Positions 1 through 9,250 of a stretch of DNA of 64,000 nt are shown one piece after another. The DNA is from Schleiferia thermophila (GTDB taxonomy: Bacteria > Bacteroidota > Bacteroidia > Flavobacteriales > Schleiferiaceae): assembly GCF_003337435.1 (NCBI RefSeq), contig NZ_QPJS01000001.1, positions 636,513 through 700,512 of the forward strand, written 5' to 3'. Position numbers and translations under genes: made by a program. The notes below the pieces were generated by a model. That model was not told the origin of the DNA and ran no database searches. It worked only from the letters and a program-made list of their open reading frames with translations. Positions within the stretch are counted from its first letter, which is position 1, and each line of letters opens with the position of its first letter.

Positions 1-1
1 G

Positions 2-1618
2 CAACAAATAAAATCACTATTGAAAAACCTGAATTCTTTTTCAAAAATTTCATTGGTAACTCTAAATTCAGCTCCTCAAACATTTAACTCCATCGATGAA
101 GCTCTCACTGCCATTGAATCCCTATCACCTACGGCAGCCATTGGCAGTTGGCATGAACTGAATTCCAAAATCCAACGGGTCACCAGAGGTCAGGAGAACA
201 AACCAAATATTCTGCTCTTCAGCGACTTCTTGAACAAAAATGATGATTTGAAACAAATCAGTATAAAATTTACTCCGGTAATTGTCCCTTCATTTGATTT
301 CAACACATTACAATGTATAGACTCCTTATGGGAGTTTCCAATTGCATCTGGCTCATTTTATTTCCAATTAAAGGGTGATACTTCTAATGCATATCCTGTT
401 GTCTACGGAGAGAAAAAACCGATTTTTTCAGCTGAGCGTACCAAAGAAATGCCAAATGTGTATTCATTTCGATTTCCTGCAAATATGAATTTTACATACG
501 GCATTATAACACCTCAGAACAGTTTCAATCCTGCACAAAACTTTTTTTTCATTCCCTCAACAATGGAAAAAAAATCTATTTTACTTCTTTATAATAACAA
601 GAAACTTTCAGACTTATACAAAAGTAAATTTTTCAATATGCAAACTGTAGAAGTGGATCACTTCACTTTTGACGATGTGAAATCAATTAATTTTTTGAAA
701 TACAATCATGTTATTTTAATTGAAGTTGAAAAAATCGACGACCGACTCAGCAGAGAACTACAGGAATTTCTGAAACGAAATACCAGGGTATTTTTAGTAC
801 CGTCTTCTGATGCGGATCTAACGTCGATCAATCGATTTTTACAAAATTATGGATTGAATTTCACGCAGCAGGAAACTGTAATCACCGAGGCTGAAAAAAT
901 TGAATACCAGGACTTGCTATTTCGAAATGTTTTTGAAGAAGAATATGAACTTCCACATTTGCCATTTTTCAAAAAATATTATAATGTTGAGGTCTCCAAC
1001 GGCATCCCAATATTATATACAATTTCCGGAAAGAATATGCTCGTTAAAACTACCTCAATGAATGGGGGTATCTTATACGTATCTTCGGGTTCTTTTCATC
1101 CCGAAAATTCAGATATTTTAATGCATGAGATTTTTTCTCCAATGATATATAATTTTTTGCATAGAGATATGACGATTTCTATGCCGTATTATTTGTGTGG
1201 GCAGGACTATACATTTAATTTTTCTTTAGCTGTAAAAAACCATGATGAATCTATCAAACTCAAAACTCCTATGCAAGAGGAAATCATTCCGCTGCAAACG
1301 AAAAGAGGTTCTGATTTTAGTGTGACTCTCGGAAAAGAGTTTTTACAAAATGGAATATATTCCTTGTGGTATGATGGTGAAAAAATTAAAGATATTGCTT
1401 TTAATTTACCAGTGTGTAAATTAAATAACAGATATTATACACCTAAGGATTTGGCATCTGATGGAGTTATTGATTTGTCTGATATAATGTATTTAACTGA
1501 TAACAATATTCTTTCCAGAATTCAAGCTAGTACTGGGGTCCAATTATGGGTATATTTTGTAACCCTAGGTATCCTTTTGCTGTTTGTTGAATTATCAATT
1601 ATTAAATTCTTAAAATGA
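2..1618 (+). CDS. BatA-like membrane protein, 5' end outside window
   Basis: The frame is open to the left edge of the window, so the true start lies upstream; the TTG at 20 is only an in-frame leucine. About 538 residues are visible. They contain no recognisable catalytic motif and end in one transmembrane helix (last 25 residues or so, VYFVTLGILLLFVELS) with a short basic tail. BatA-type proteins of Bacteroidota have two N-terminal helices, a large extracytoplasmic region and a C-terminal helix, and belong to the MoxR/DUF58/Bat group linked to stress tolerance and envelope function. The missing N-terminus would carry the diagnostic helices, so the family call is an inference from overall shape and from the dihydroorotase-like gene that follows with an ATGA overlap, a pairing common in the phylum. 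A DUF58 gene of the same functional group lies at 13137. Confidence 0.6.
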   Translation, partial: QQIKSLLKNLNSFSKISLVTLNSAPQTFNSIDEALTAIESLSPTAAIGSWHELNSKIQRVTRGQENKPNILLFSDFLNKNDDLKQISIKFTPVIVPSFDFNTLQCIDSLWEFPIASGSFYFQLKGDTSNAYPVVYGEKKPIFSAERTKEMPNVYSFRFPANMNFTYGIITPQNSFNPAQNFFFIPSTMEKKSILLLYNNKKLSDLYKSKFFNMQTVEVDHFTFDDVKSINFLKYNHVILIEVEKIDDRLSRELQEFLKRNTRVFLVPSSDADLTSINRFLQNYGLNFTQQETVITEAEKIEYQDLLFRNVFEEEYELPHLPFFKKYYNVEVSNGIPILYTISGKNMLVKTTSMNGGILYVSSGSFHPENSDILMHEIFSPMIYNFLHRDMTISMPYYLCGQDYTFNFSLAVKNHDESIKLKTPMQEEIIPLQTKRGSDFSVTLGKEFLQNGIYSLWYDGEKIKDIAFNLPVCKLNNRYYTPKDLASDGVIDLSDIMYLTDNNILSRIQASTGVQLWVYFVTLGILLLFVELSIIKFLK

Positions 1619-2877
1619 GTGCTCCGAACGTCAATTTTTCTGATGTCTATAATTTGATTCCAGGTCACGAACATTACGGAAAGATTTGCAATATTTCTCT
1701 TACCGATAAGTTTTTGGAAATTAAACCTGTTACTGATCATCTGCATCTTTCTGAGGATACCACTCCCGGTGGAAAATTAATTCTGGCTCCCGGATTTATC
1801 GATATGCATTCTGAAATAAACGAGCCTGGTCGAGAAGACCGTGAAACATTATCTCAAACCATTGAACTTGCAATAAAGGGCGGATATATTGCCGTAGCAG
1901 CAATGCCCTCTGCCCAGCCTGTAATAGATCACAAAGCTTTTGTCGATTTTCTCAAAAAGAGCACGGTGGGAGCTGTCTGTGAAATTTTGCCAGTAGGAGC
2001 AGTTACCAAAGAATTAAAAGGTAATGAGCTCAGTGAAATGTTTGATATGAAAATGGCATCTGCCATAGCTTTTTCGGATTATAAATGCAGACATCGAAAT
2101 ACAAAACTACTCATGCTAGCTATGCAATATGCCAGGCAAATGGATATGCCGATTATGATCAGTGCAGGAGATGTGGATTTGATGAAATTTGGAAGTGTAC
2201 ACGAAGGAAATAATGCTGTAAAACTGGGTCTGAAATCCATACCCTCCATTGCGGAATCGATTGGTCTGAAGCGCGATATCGAATTGGTAAAATATACCGG
2301 ATGCAAAGTTCATTTTCAATCCATTTCCACAATTGAAGGAATTGAATTGATCAGGAGGGCGAAAAACGAAGGACTTCCGGTGACTGCTGACGTCAATTTT
2401 TACCATCTGCTTCTAAACGATGAGTATCTACATACATTTGATTCCAATTACAAGACAGATCCGCCCCTACGAGATGAAGAAACCCGACTTGCTCTGATAG
2501 ATGCAGTAAAAGACGGAACTATTGATGCCATAGCTGCCGACCATCAACCTAGGACTTATGAAGAAAAAGTTTGTGAATTTGATAGAGCTCAATATGGAAT
2601 GTTTACCCTGCCTTTTGTATTTGGAACACTTTGGAATTCAAATTATTTTACCATCAGAATGTTAATTGAGAAACTTCATCAATCACCCAAAAAAATACTC
2701 AACCTTCCAGCCCATATATCAGAAAAATATTTATTGTTAGATTTAGAAAAAAAATACACGATCAAAGCCGATGACTTTAATTGGTTTTCTTGTACTAACT
2801 CTCCCTTTTTTTCCTATGAAATAAAAGGCAAAATAGAGTATATAATCTCAGAAAACATATGCGAAAAAATCAGCTGA
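1615..2877 (+). CDS. pyrC: Dihydroorotase-like protein (PyrC family, metal motif lost)
   Basis: A 420-residue amidohydrolase-fold protein whose start overlaps the upstream stop by 4 nt (ATGA), suggesting translational coupling. True dihydroorotases cyclise carbamoyl-aspartate in pyrimidine synthesis using a DxHxH metal motif after the first strand. Here that place reads FIDMHSEINEPG, so the second histidine is a glutamate. Other family landmarks remain: EPGREDRET, a D-x-H near the end (AADHQP), and a PPLR substrate-loop segment (DPPLRDEE). Bacteroidota commonly carry such a PyrC variant without the HxH pair, resembling the inactive PyrC' partner of aspartate transcarbamoylase in other bacteria. 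It may be a structural or regulatory subunit, or an enzyme using altered ligands. The family assignment is firm; activity is doubtful. Confidence 0.85.
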   Translation: MSAPNVNFSDVYNLIPGHEHYGKICNISLTDKFLEIKPVTDHLHLSEDTTPGGKLILAPGFIDMHSEINEPGREDRETLSQTIELAIKGGYIAVAAMPSAQPVIDHKAFVDFLKKSTVGAVCEILPVGAVTKELKGNELSEMFDMKMASAIAFSDYKCRHRNTKLLMLAMQYARQMDMPIMISAGDVDLMKFGSVHEGNNAVKLGLKSIPSIAESIGLKRDIELVKYTGCKVHFQSISTIEGIELIRRAKNEGLPVTADVNFYHLLLNDEYLHTFDSNYKTDPPLRDEETRLALIDAVKDGTIDAIAADHQPRTYEEKVCEFDRAQYGMFTLPFVFGTLWNSNYFTIRMLIEKLHQSPKKILNLPAHISEKYLLLDLEKKYTIKADDFNWFSCTNSPFFSYEIKGKIEYIISENICEKIS

Positions 2878-5270
2878 TAATCTTTCTATGGTTGATGTGC
2901 TGGATAGCTAGGTCGCAGGATTACCATATATGCCATCCAAAAGATGTTCGGTATTCACCCAGAGAGCGATATATTGACATGCACCACTTAAAATTAGAAA
3001 TTGAACCTAATGCCATCAAAGGAGAAGTAAATGGTTTAGCAATTTTGTCATTTACCCCTCTTTGGAGAGAGGTGGATAGCATTTGGTTGGATGCTGTAAA
3101 GTTTGATGTTCACTCCATTAAACTCAATGGTAAACCGGTTCGCTTTATAAATGCTGATTCTGGAATTGCTATTTTTCCTCACACACTTGGTAGGAAGGAA
3201 GCCAACTATCTTGAGATCAAATACCGGGCAACACCAGAAAAGGGAATGTACTTCACCGGTTGGGATGACCCGACCGGGAGAGGTCGCAAGCAAATATGGA
3301 CTCAGGGACAAGGAATTGACCATAGGCATTGGATTCCTTACTATGACGAACAACACGATAAACTGACCACCGAAATTGTGGTCTACTTTGATAGCAGATA
3401 TAAAGTAGTTTCAAACGGTATACTGCTTTCTGCCGATACCATACGAGATAAAATCAAATGGCATTATTTGCAAAACAAGCCTCACCCGGGATATTTAATT
3501 ATGATAGCTGTAGGCGATTACAATATGTATTCCTCCCTTTATGAAAATGAGGGAAGACAGCTTGAATTTCAAGAATATATGTATCCGGATGTACCCGGGG
3601 GCGAGACCTCAACTTATCGCTACAGCAGATTTTTTATGCAAAAGCTCGAAGAGCTACTAAAAGTGCCATATCCCTGGCCTGGCCCTTACAGGCAGGTGCC
3701 GGTAGCAGACTTCATCTATGGAGCGATGGAAAATACCGGTGCCGTCATTTTTGCAGAGAGTCTGATAAGCGACCAGTACTCAGAAAGCAATGTAAACTAC
3801 CACCAGGTAAATGCCCATGAAATGGCTCACCAGTGGTTTGGCAATTTGGTTACTGCCTGGAGTGCACGCCACCACTGGCTTCATGAAAGTTTTGCTACAT
3901 ACTTTGACCTACTCTCCATACAGTGGCTGAGTGGTGACCATGCTTTTTCCAATAAAATAAGAGAGTCCATACATCTGATTAAGGCTCATGAGGTTAAAGA
4001 CAATCTTCCCATTGCGCACTCAAAGGCAGGGAATGCACGCCATTATCAAAAAGGTGGTGTAGTGCTGCACATGCTTCGAAATCTTGTGGGAGATGAAGCA
4101 TTTTATAAGTCATTGCAAGTATTTCTGGAGCGATACCAATTTAGAAATGCCCACTCAGACGATTTACTCTATGTATTTCATGAAGTGACCGGCAGAGACC
4201 TACAATGGTTTTGGGACCAATGGTTCTATGGCTCCGGTATGCCTGTTATGACTTTTTCACACAGAGTAGTTGCTGATACAAAGGGCAAGCATTTAGCGCT
4301 GTATTTCAACCAAAAAAACATCAATAGAATTGACAGCAAAAAGCTGTTTCGATTGCATTTTGATGTGGAAATTGTCAGTTCAAAAAGACGAATTATAACC
4401 CCTGTCACGGTTTCAAATGCTTCAGATACCATACGCATATTTGTTGATAAAGACGAAGATATTTGGATGGTCAACCCTGATCCCGGAAAAAGACAATTGA
4501 TCGAATGGGTAAATCTCAATGAAAATGCACTTGCCATTACTAAACATTCGGAAAATGCATTTGACAGAGTGTTTGCTTACCAACATGCGCAGAAAGTATT
4601 CAAAGTTTCGGATCTGGAATTTTTCAGAGATGAAAAAGACTCAGATATATTGGCCATGTGGGCTAAAGCAATCGGAAAAAATATAATGAATCCAATTGTT
4701 TGGAATTTTTTTAACAAGGTAGAATCTGATAAGGTGAAATTTGCCGCTTTGGTAAATACCGATGGTAATTTTTGGAGGTTAAGGTCTGAAGGTGAATTGC
4801 TTGAGTTTGCGAATTCACATGAATGTCAACTGAAATTTTTGGTATACTTACTGGCAATATCCGCCAGACCTGAGAGGCTGGAATTTTATAAAAAAGTAAT
4901 ACAAATACCAGAAAAGTTCACCCTACAAAAAATGCGTTTACTAATTGCCATAACAGAGTACAATATCAACAAAAGCAATGAAAACATTCGAAATATTGCA
5001 TCTTTTGCATCCACTGAATTTAGAGGTGCTATAAGGGCTGAGGCAATGGAATTTTTAACCTCAATTGATTATCGTACCGACGAATTGATTAATATATGCG
5101 TTCACGCCTTAGGTCACTATGACCGTACGCTGCCTCTGGCCGCTGCAGGATATCTGAAGAAAGTTGCTGAAACCCAGTATAAAGAGCTGATACAAAAAGA
5201 GCTAAAGAAATACGAAAAAATCTGGCCGGAGTGGAAGATTAAAAAGGCCTACAGACTGTTGGAAGCGTAA
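2859..5270 (+). CDS. M1 family zinc aminopeptidase, exported
   Basis: An 803-residue metallopeptidase that removes N-terminal amino acids from peptides. The zinc site is complete: H320-E-M-A-H324 and E343 18 residues after the second histidine. The exopeptidase motif GAMEN precedes it by about 30 residues. A hydrophobic N-terminus (LIIFLWLMCWIARSQ) looks like a Sec signal peptide, so it should act in the periplasm or at the cell surface. After the catalytic part there is a long C-terminal region rich in helices, as in ERAP/HEAT-type M1 proteins. The ATG start overlaps the end of the dihydroorotase-like gene by 19 nt and follows it in the same operon. A tyrosine expected to stabilise the intermediate lies downstream in the conserved region but I did not place it exactly. 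Confidence 0.93.
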   Translation: MRKNQLIIFLWLMCWIARSQDYHICHPKDVRYSPRERYIDMHHLKLEIEPNAIKGEVNGLAILSFTPLWREVDSIWLDAVKFDVHSIKLNGKPVRFINADSGIAIFPHTLGRKEANYLEIKYRATPEKGMYFTGWDDPTGRGRKQIWTQGQGIDHRHWIPYYDEQHDKLTTEIVVYFDSRYKVVSNGILLSADTIRDKIKWHYLQNKPHPGYLIMIAVGDYNMYSSLYENEGRQLEFQEYMYPDVPGGETSTYRYSRFFMQKLEELLKVPYPWPGPYRQVPVADFIYGAMENTGAVIFAESLISDQYSESNVNYHQVNAHEMAHQWFGNLVTAWSARHHWLHESFATYFDLLSIQWLSGDHAFSNKIRESIHLIKAHEVKDNLPIAHSKAGNARHYQKGGVVLHMLRNLVGDEAFYKSLQVFLERYQFRNAHSDDLLYVFHEVTGRDLQWFWDQWFYGSGMPVMTFSHRVVADTKGKHLALYFNQKNINRIDSKKLFRLHFDVEIVSSKRRIITPVTVSNASDTIRIFVDKDEDIWMVNPDPGKRQLIEWVNLNENALAITKHSENAFDRVFAYQHAQKVFKVSDLEFFRDEKDSDILAMWAKAIGKNIMNPIVWNFFNKVESDKVKFAALVNTDGNFWRLRSEGELLEFANSHECQLKFLVYLLAISARPERLEFYKKVIQIPEKFTLQKMRLLIAITEYNINKSNENIRNIASFASTEFRGAIRAEAMEFLTSIDYRTDELINICVHALGHYDRTLPLAAAGYLKKVAETQYKELIQKELKKYEKIWPEWKIKKAYRLLEA

Positions 5271-5390
5271 TTCGTTGAAGTTGCATTTTGTCACTGAGAC
5301 ATAATGCTTGATTCAGACATAAGATGAAAAAACAATGAAAAAGCAATTCATCTTCCATTCCTTTTACCATGATTTGAGTTGTTCTGGTAT

Positions 5391-5398
5391 TAACTTTG
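5391..5398 (+). promoter_or_regulatory. Predicted -7 promoter box of the histidine kinase gene
   Basis: TAACTTTG matches the Bacteroidota -7 consensus TAnnTTTG and sits 41 nt before the kinase ATG. I see no TTTG at the preferred 19-21 nt spacing upstream, so this is supported by one half of the promoter only. Confidence 0.45.
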
Positions 5399-5439
5399 AG
5401 CATGAAAGAGCCTTTTTGATACCGGAGCTCTAAATCATT

Positions 5440-6912
5440 ATGCGACTACGATACACCATTATTCTTGCCATTGTGGTTGTAAACATTCTCTCCTTTATTC
5501 TGACGGGAGTATACTTTTCGTATTATTACAAAAAAGAAAGTGAAATCTATCATCTGGAGAGAATCAGACGTAAAGAATATTCCATCAAAGCAGCAATAGC
5601 CCATCACATAAAGGAGCAAAAGCTACCAAAAATCCCACATCAAATAGCTGCTGCATTTAATCAGAAAATTTGTGAAATCAGTGATATTCACAATGTAGAT
5701 ATTGCCTTCTACAACTTAAATGGAACATTTCTAACCGGAGCAGTGCGCAATCCTATTGATAAAGACAAACTTTTTGTTTTTAAACTCGATTCACTTGTAT
5801 TAGAAACGATTTTCCATAGCTTCAGTGATCGGGTAACCATAAAAAAAAACATAGAAAATAGATCCTATTTGTATGACTATTTTTTTCTGCACGACGACTA
5901 TGGTGAAGAGATTTTGATCATCAATATTCCGTATCTTCTGGATAAGAATTTTTTCAATCGGGAAATGAAAAATTTCCTTTTGAATCTAGTTCAGATCTAT
6001 TTTGTTTTGTTCTTAATTGCTATTGCAGCAGCAATTTTATTGGCGACCACCATTACAAAACCATTGGATAAACTGAGGGCATTGCTCAAAAATAATGTAA
6101 AAATTGAGGATGCAAAACCTATAGAAGGTCAATATCCGTCCGAAATTCAGCAACTAGTGGACGATTACAATCGCGTACTTCAGGAGCTGAAAAACAGCGC
6201 AATGCTACTAGCAGAACGGGAGCGCGATTCAGCTTGGCGAGATGTAGCACGTCAGGTCGCACATGAAATAAAGAATCCCATCACACCGATGAGGCTTAGT
6301 GTGCAATGGATCGAAAGAACACTTCAAACCAATGAGCCCGATAAACTAAAGGAATTCTGTACAAGTATGTTAGTTCAAATTGACACACTTTCGCGCATTG
6401 CAGATACCTTTTCGCGCTACAGCAAGTTGCCGGAAATATCCTTCGAAAGAATAAATTTGTGTGAGATAGCCCGTCAGACCAGCAGTTTACTTACCGATCA
6501 GCCTATTTCGATCATCACTCCAAAGAGCCCTGTGTATATCATTGGAGATAAAAACCAGCTGACTCAAGCACTGAACAATGTGCTTAAAAACGCCATACAA
6601 GCAACGGAAGGCAGACATGCTCCGGAAATAAAGATTGAAGTTTCGGACAATTCACATGAAGCCGCAATTTCAATTACAGACAATGGATGTGGAATCGAGC
6701 CTGAACTTTTGGATAAGATTTTTATACCAAAATTTACCACAAAAACATCAGGAATGGGTCTTGGTCTGGCAATCGTAAAAAATATTGTAGAGGCCCATCG
6801 GGGCCGCATAGATTTGCAATCTGTCAAGCATAAAGGCACAACCATAAAAATAACTCTACCAAAAAACACGGAATACAATGGAACTCATAAACCTGATCAT
6901 TCAAAAGTCTGA
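5440..6912 (+). CDS. Membrane sensor histidine kinase, NtrY-like
   Basis: A 490-residue two-component sensor. An N-terminal helix (about residues 5-27) and a second helix (about 183-205) bracket a roughly 155-residue extracytoplasmic sensing region without a domain I recognise. A HAMP-like linker follows (TKPLDKLRALLK). The dimerisation helix carries the phospho-accepting H275 in VAHEIKNPITP, the form typical of NtrY-type kinases. The ATPase domain has an N box (NNVLKNAIQA), DNGCGI and GMGLGLAIV. No response regulator gene is adjacent, so its partner is unknown. An in-frame stop just upstream fixes the start region. The 3' end overlaps the next gene by 35 nt in another frame. Confidence 0.92.
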   Translation: MRLRYTIILAIVVVNILSFILTGVYFSYYYKKESEIYHLERIRRKEYSIKAAIAHHIKEQKLPKIPHQIAAAFNQKICEISDIHNVDIAFYNLNGTFLTGAVRNPIDKDKLFVFKLDSLVLETIFHSFSDRVTIKKNIENRSYLYDYFFLHDDYGEEILIINIPYLLDKNFFNREMKNFLLNLVQIYFVLFLIAIAAAILLATTITKPLDKLRALLKNNVKIEDAKPIEGQYPSEIQQLVDDYNRVLQELKNSAMLLAERERDSAWRDVARQVAHEIKNPITPMRLSVQWIERTLQTNEPDKLKEFCTSMLVQIDTLSRIADTFSRYSKLPEISFERINLCEIARQTSSLLTDQPISIITPKSPVYIIGDKNQLTQALNNVLKNAIQATEGRHAPEIKIEVSDNSHEAAISITDNGCGIEPELLDKIFIPKFTTKTSGMGLGLAIVKNIVEAHRGRIDLQSVKHKGTTIKITLPKNTEYNGTHKPDHSKV

Positions 6913-7654
6913 TAGATATGCTCTGGTAACGATCAACCGTCCTGAAAAACTCAATGCATTGAATACAAGTACCATCCAGGAGCTCCACACCGTACTTCAG
7001 GAGCTGGTGGATGATAAAGAGGTACGTGTAGTAGTGCTTACCGGCGCTGGACACAAGGCCTTTGTCGCTGGTGCTGATATAGCGGAGTTTGCTTCTTTTG
7101 GAGTGGAAGAAGGTATGAATCTCGCTTCTAAAGGCCAGGAGTTGCTGTTCGATTTCATCGCTAATTATCCCAAGCCGGTAATCGCTGCCGTCAATGGCTA
7201 TGCATTAGGAGGTGGACTGGAGCTGGCCATGGCTTGTCATATGCGAATAGCTTCCAACAATGCAAAGCTTGGACTACCGGAGGTAACTTTGGGTCTTATA
7301 CCTGGCTATGGAGGTACGCAACGATTGGCACAGCTTGTAGGCAAAGGCAAAGCATTGGAAATGATCCTAACAGCATCAATGATCAGCGCCGATGAAGCAT
7401 TGAGCTGGGGATTGGTAAACAAAGTGACCAGCCAGGAAGAACTCCTTGATATGGCCATCGAAGTAGCAGCCGCAATGGCAAAAAATTCATCAAGCGCCCT
7501 CGCAGCTGCCATTAGAGCTGTCAATGCAGGATATGCCTTTGAAAAAGATGGCCTCAAAAAGGAAATAGAAGAGTTTGGAAAGTGTTTTGGTACCCCTGAT
7601 TTTGTAGAAGGTACTGCTGCATTTCTTGAAAAGAGGAAACCAAATTTTTCTTAA
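6878..7654 (+). CDS. Enoyl-CoA hydratase/crotonase family
   Basis: A 258-residue crotonase-fold enzyme, the usual length for short-chain enoyl-CoA hydratase, which adds water across the trans-2 double bond during beta-oxidation. Both catalytic glutamates of the classical enzyme are present, E115 (GGGLELAM) and E135 (LGLPEVTLG), 20 residues apart as in rat crotonase. The oxyanion-hole segments AFVAGADIAEF and NGYALGGG are also intact, so hydratase activity is likely. The ATG lies 35 nt inside the upstream kinase gene, implying cotranscription. Together with the acyl-CoA dehydrogenase at 56330 it points to fatty acid oxidation, though the genes are far apart. Confidence 0.92.
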   Translation: MELINLIIQKSDRYALVTINRPEKLNALNTSTIQELHTVLQELVDDKEVRVVVLTGAGHKAFVAGADIAEFASFGVEEGMNLASKGQELLFDFIANYPKPVIAAVNGYALGGGLELAMACHMRIASNNAKLGLPEVTLGLIPGYGGTQRLAQLVGKGKALEMILTASMISADEALSWGLVNKVTSQEELLDMAIEVAAAMAKNSSSALAAAIRAVNAGYAFEKDGLKKEIEEFGKCFGTPDFVEGTAAFLEKRKPNFS

Positions 7655-7679
7655 ACCATTAATGACAGCTGGTAAAAAA

Positions 7680-7710
7680 TTTGCTAATCGTAAAGGACTA
7701 AATATTTTCG
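7680..7710 (+). promoter_or_regulatory. Predicted promoter of the deoxyhypusine-synthase-like gene
   Basis: TTTG (7680-7683), then 19 nt, then TATTTTCG (7703-7710). The spacing is the Bacteroidota optimum and the -7 box differs from TAnnTTTG at one position. The start codon follows at 7732. Confidence 0.5.
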
Positions 7711-7731
7711 CCCCCAAATCTTACTTCATCC

Positions 7732-8709
7732 ATGAAAAACAGAGGACCTGTTTCGAAGTTTATTGAACACAATTTCAGGCACTTCAATGCGGCAGCATTG
7801 GTGGACGCGGCCAAAGCCTATGAAAAACATCTCGAAGAAGACGGCAAAATGATGATAACCCTCGCTGGTGCCATGAGCACTGCTGAATTAGGTGTTAGCT
7901 TGGCCGAGATGATCCGTCAGGATAAGGTTCACATCATATCATGTACCGGTGCCAACCTCGAGGAAGATTTGATGAATCTGGTAGCTCACGACCATTACAA
8001 AAGAATTCCCAACTACAGAGACCTAAGCCCACAAGACGAATGGGAGCTTCTGGAAAATGGTTTTAACAGAGTCACAGATACTTGTATTCCAGAGGAGGAG
8101 GCTTTCAGAAGGCTTCAAAAACACATATTTAAATTGTGGAAAGACGCTGATCAATCAGGAAAAAGATATTTTCCACATGAATATATGTATGAGCTCATTC
8201 GCAGCGGAGTGCTCGAACAATACTACCAGATCAATCCCAAGGACTCCTGGATGGTAGCTGCTGCAGAAAAAAATTTACCCATAGTAGTACCTGGTTGGGA
8301 AGATTCCACCATGGGCAACATTTTTGCATCCTATTGCATAAAAGGTGATCTCAAGCCTTCCATCGTAAAATCTGGCATTGAATACATGACCTGGTTGGCA
8401 GATTACTACATAAAAAACAGCAAGGGCAAAGGAATTGGTTTCTTTCAAATTGGCGGAGGTATAGCCGGAGATTTCCCTATTTGTGTCGTTCCTATGTTGT
8501 ATCAGGACCTGGAGATGGAAAACATTCCATTTTGGAGCTACTTCTGCCAAATAAGCGATTCTACCACAAGCTATGGAAGTTATTCAGGTGCTATTCCCAA
8601 TGAGAAAATTACCTGGGGAAAATTGGGAATTGATACCCCAAAATTTGTTATCGAATCGGATGCTACTATCGTAGCACCTTTGATTTTTGCATGGGTTTTA
8701 GGACAATAA
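7732..8709 (+). CDS. Deoxyhypusine synthase family protein
   Basis: A 325-residue protein of the deoxyhypusine synthase/homospermidine synthase family. The eukaryotic enzyme moves the aminobutyl group of spermidine, using NAD, onto a lysine of eIF5A through an enzyme-lysine intermediate. The C-terminal segment keeps the matching W-G-K (K297 in ITWGKLG) followed by a conserved S/D-rich strand (VIESDATIVAPLIF). NAD-binding features such as GAMSTAELG and SCTGANLEEDL occur in the N-terminal half. Bacteria lack eIF5A, so a polyamine-making role (as in plant homospermidine synthase, which derives from this family) or a new protein substrate must be considered. It has its own promoter and is followed after 12 nt by a small acidic-tailed protein. 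Confidence 0.88.
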   Translation: MKNRGPVSKFIEHNFRHFNAAALVDAAKAYEKHLEEDGKMMITLAGAMSTAELGVSLAEMIRQDKVHIISCTGANLEEDLMNLVAHDHYKRIPNYRDLSPQDEWELLENGFNRVTDTCIPEEEAFRRLQKHIFKLWKDADQSGKRYFPHEYMYELIRSGVLEQYYQINPKDSWMVAAAEKNLPIVVPGWEDSTMGNIFASYCIKGDLKPSIVKSGIEYMTWLADYYIKNSKGKGIGFFQIGGGIAGDFPICVVPMLYQDLEMENIPFWSYFCQISDSTTSYGSYSGAIPNEKITWGKLGIDTPKFVIESDATIVAPLIFAWVLGQ

Positions 8710-8721
8710 TATCATGGAGCT

Positions 8722-9159
8722 ATGGAGAAGAAAAGAATTATAGTGGATTATAAAAACATTACCAATAAACTTTTAAGTCTGCTGGTTGAAACTTATCCCA
8801 ATGGATACGAAGATCACATCATCAAATTTAAAAATGCAAAAAACGAATGGGTATCGGCTGTGCCTCTCGAAACTGACGAAGCCAAATACCTGGTAAAGGT
8901 GGGAGTAGAGCTCGACAAGCGCGTAGAAGCTTTTACACTGTTGGACGAAGAAGATGAAAATATCCCCGTACCTCTAGATGTACCTCCCACCGATATCGAT
9001 GACGAGGATCTGGAAAGTGAGCAAGACGATGAAAGACCTAAACGTAAAAAGAGAACCTCTGACAGGCTTCTTGAAGCAGGTTTTGACCCCGAAGACGACG
9101 AAGACGAAGAGGATGACTATGCCGATGAAGAAGATGATGAGGACGAAGATGAGTACTAA
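8722..9159 (+). CDS. Small protein with hyperacidic C-terminal tail
   Basis: A 145-residue protein I cannot assign to a named family. Residues 1-75 look folded, with a helix-rich start (KNITNKLLSLLVETYPNGY) and a following strand region. Residues about 80-145 are mostly aspartate and glutamate, interrupted by a basic patch (RPKRKKRTSDR) and a short GFDPEDD segment. Such tails occur in RNA polymerase delta subunits and histone-like chaperones, but the N-terminal part does not resemble them to my eye. The gene lies 12 nt behind the deoxyhypusine-synthase-like gene and before a terminator, so the two probably form a two-gene operon. The chosen ATG is preceded by GGAG. Confidence 0.75.
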   Translation: MEKKRIIVDYKNITNKLLSLLVETYPNGYEDHIIKFKNAKNEWVSAVPLETDEAKYLVKVGVELDKRVEAFTLLDEEDENIPVPLDVPPTDIDDEDLESEQDDERPKRKKRTSDRLLEAGFDPEDDEDEEDDYADEEDDEDEDEY

Positions 9160-9184
9160 TCATCGATATTTTTATCTTTTTTGG

Positions 9185-9209
9185 AGCATGGCTATGTCCA
9201 TGCTTTTTT
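9185..9209 (+). terminator. Rho-independent terminator
   Basis: Stem AGCATGG (9185-9191) and CCATGCT (9198-9204) with a 6-nt loop, running into a six-T tract. It closes the deoxyhypusine-synthase-like operon. Confidence 0.75.
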
Positions 9210-9250
9210 AATTTTATATCTGATGTACTTTCTTATTAATTACGGTATCT

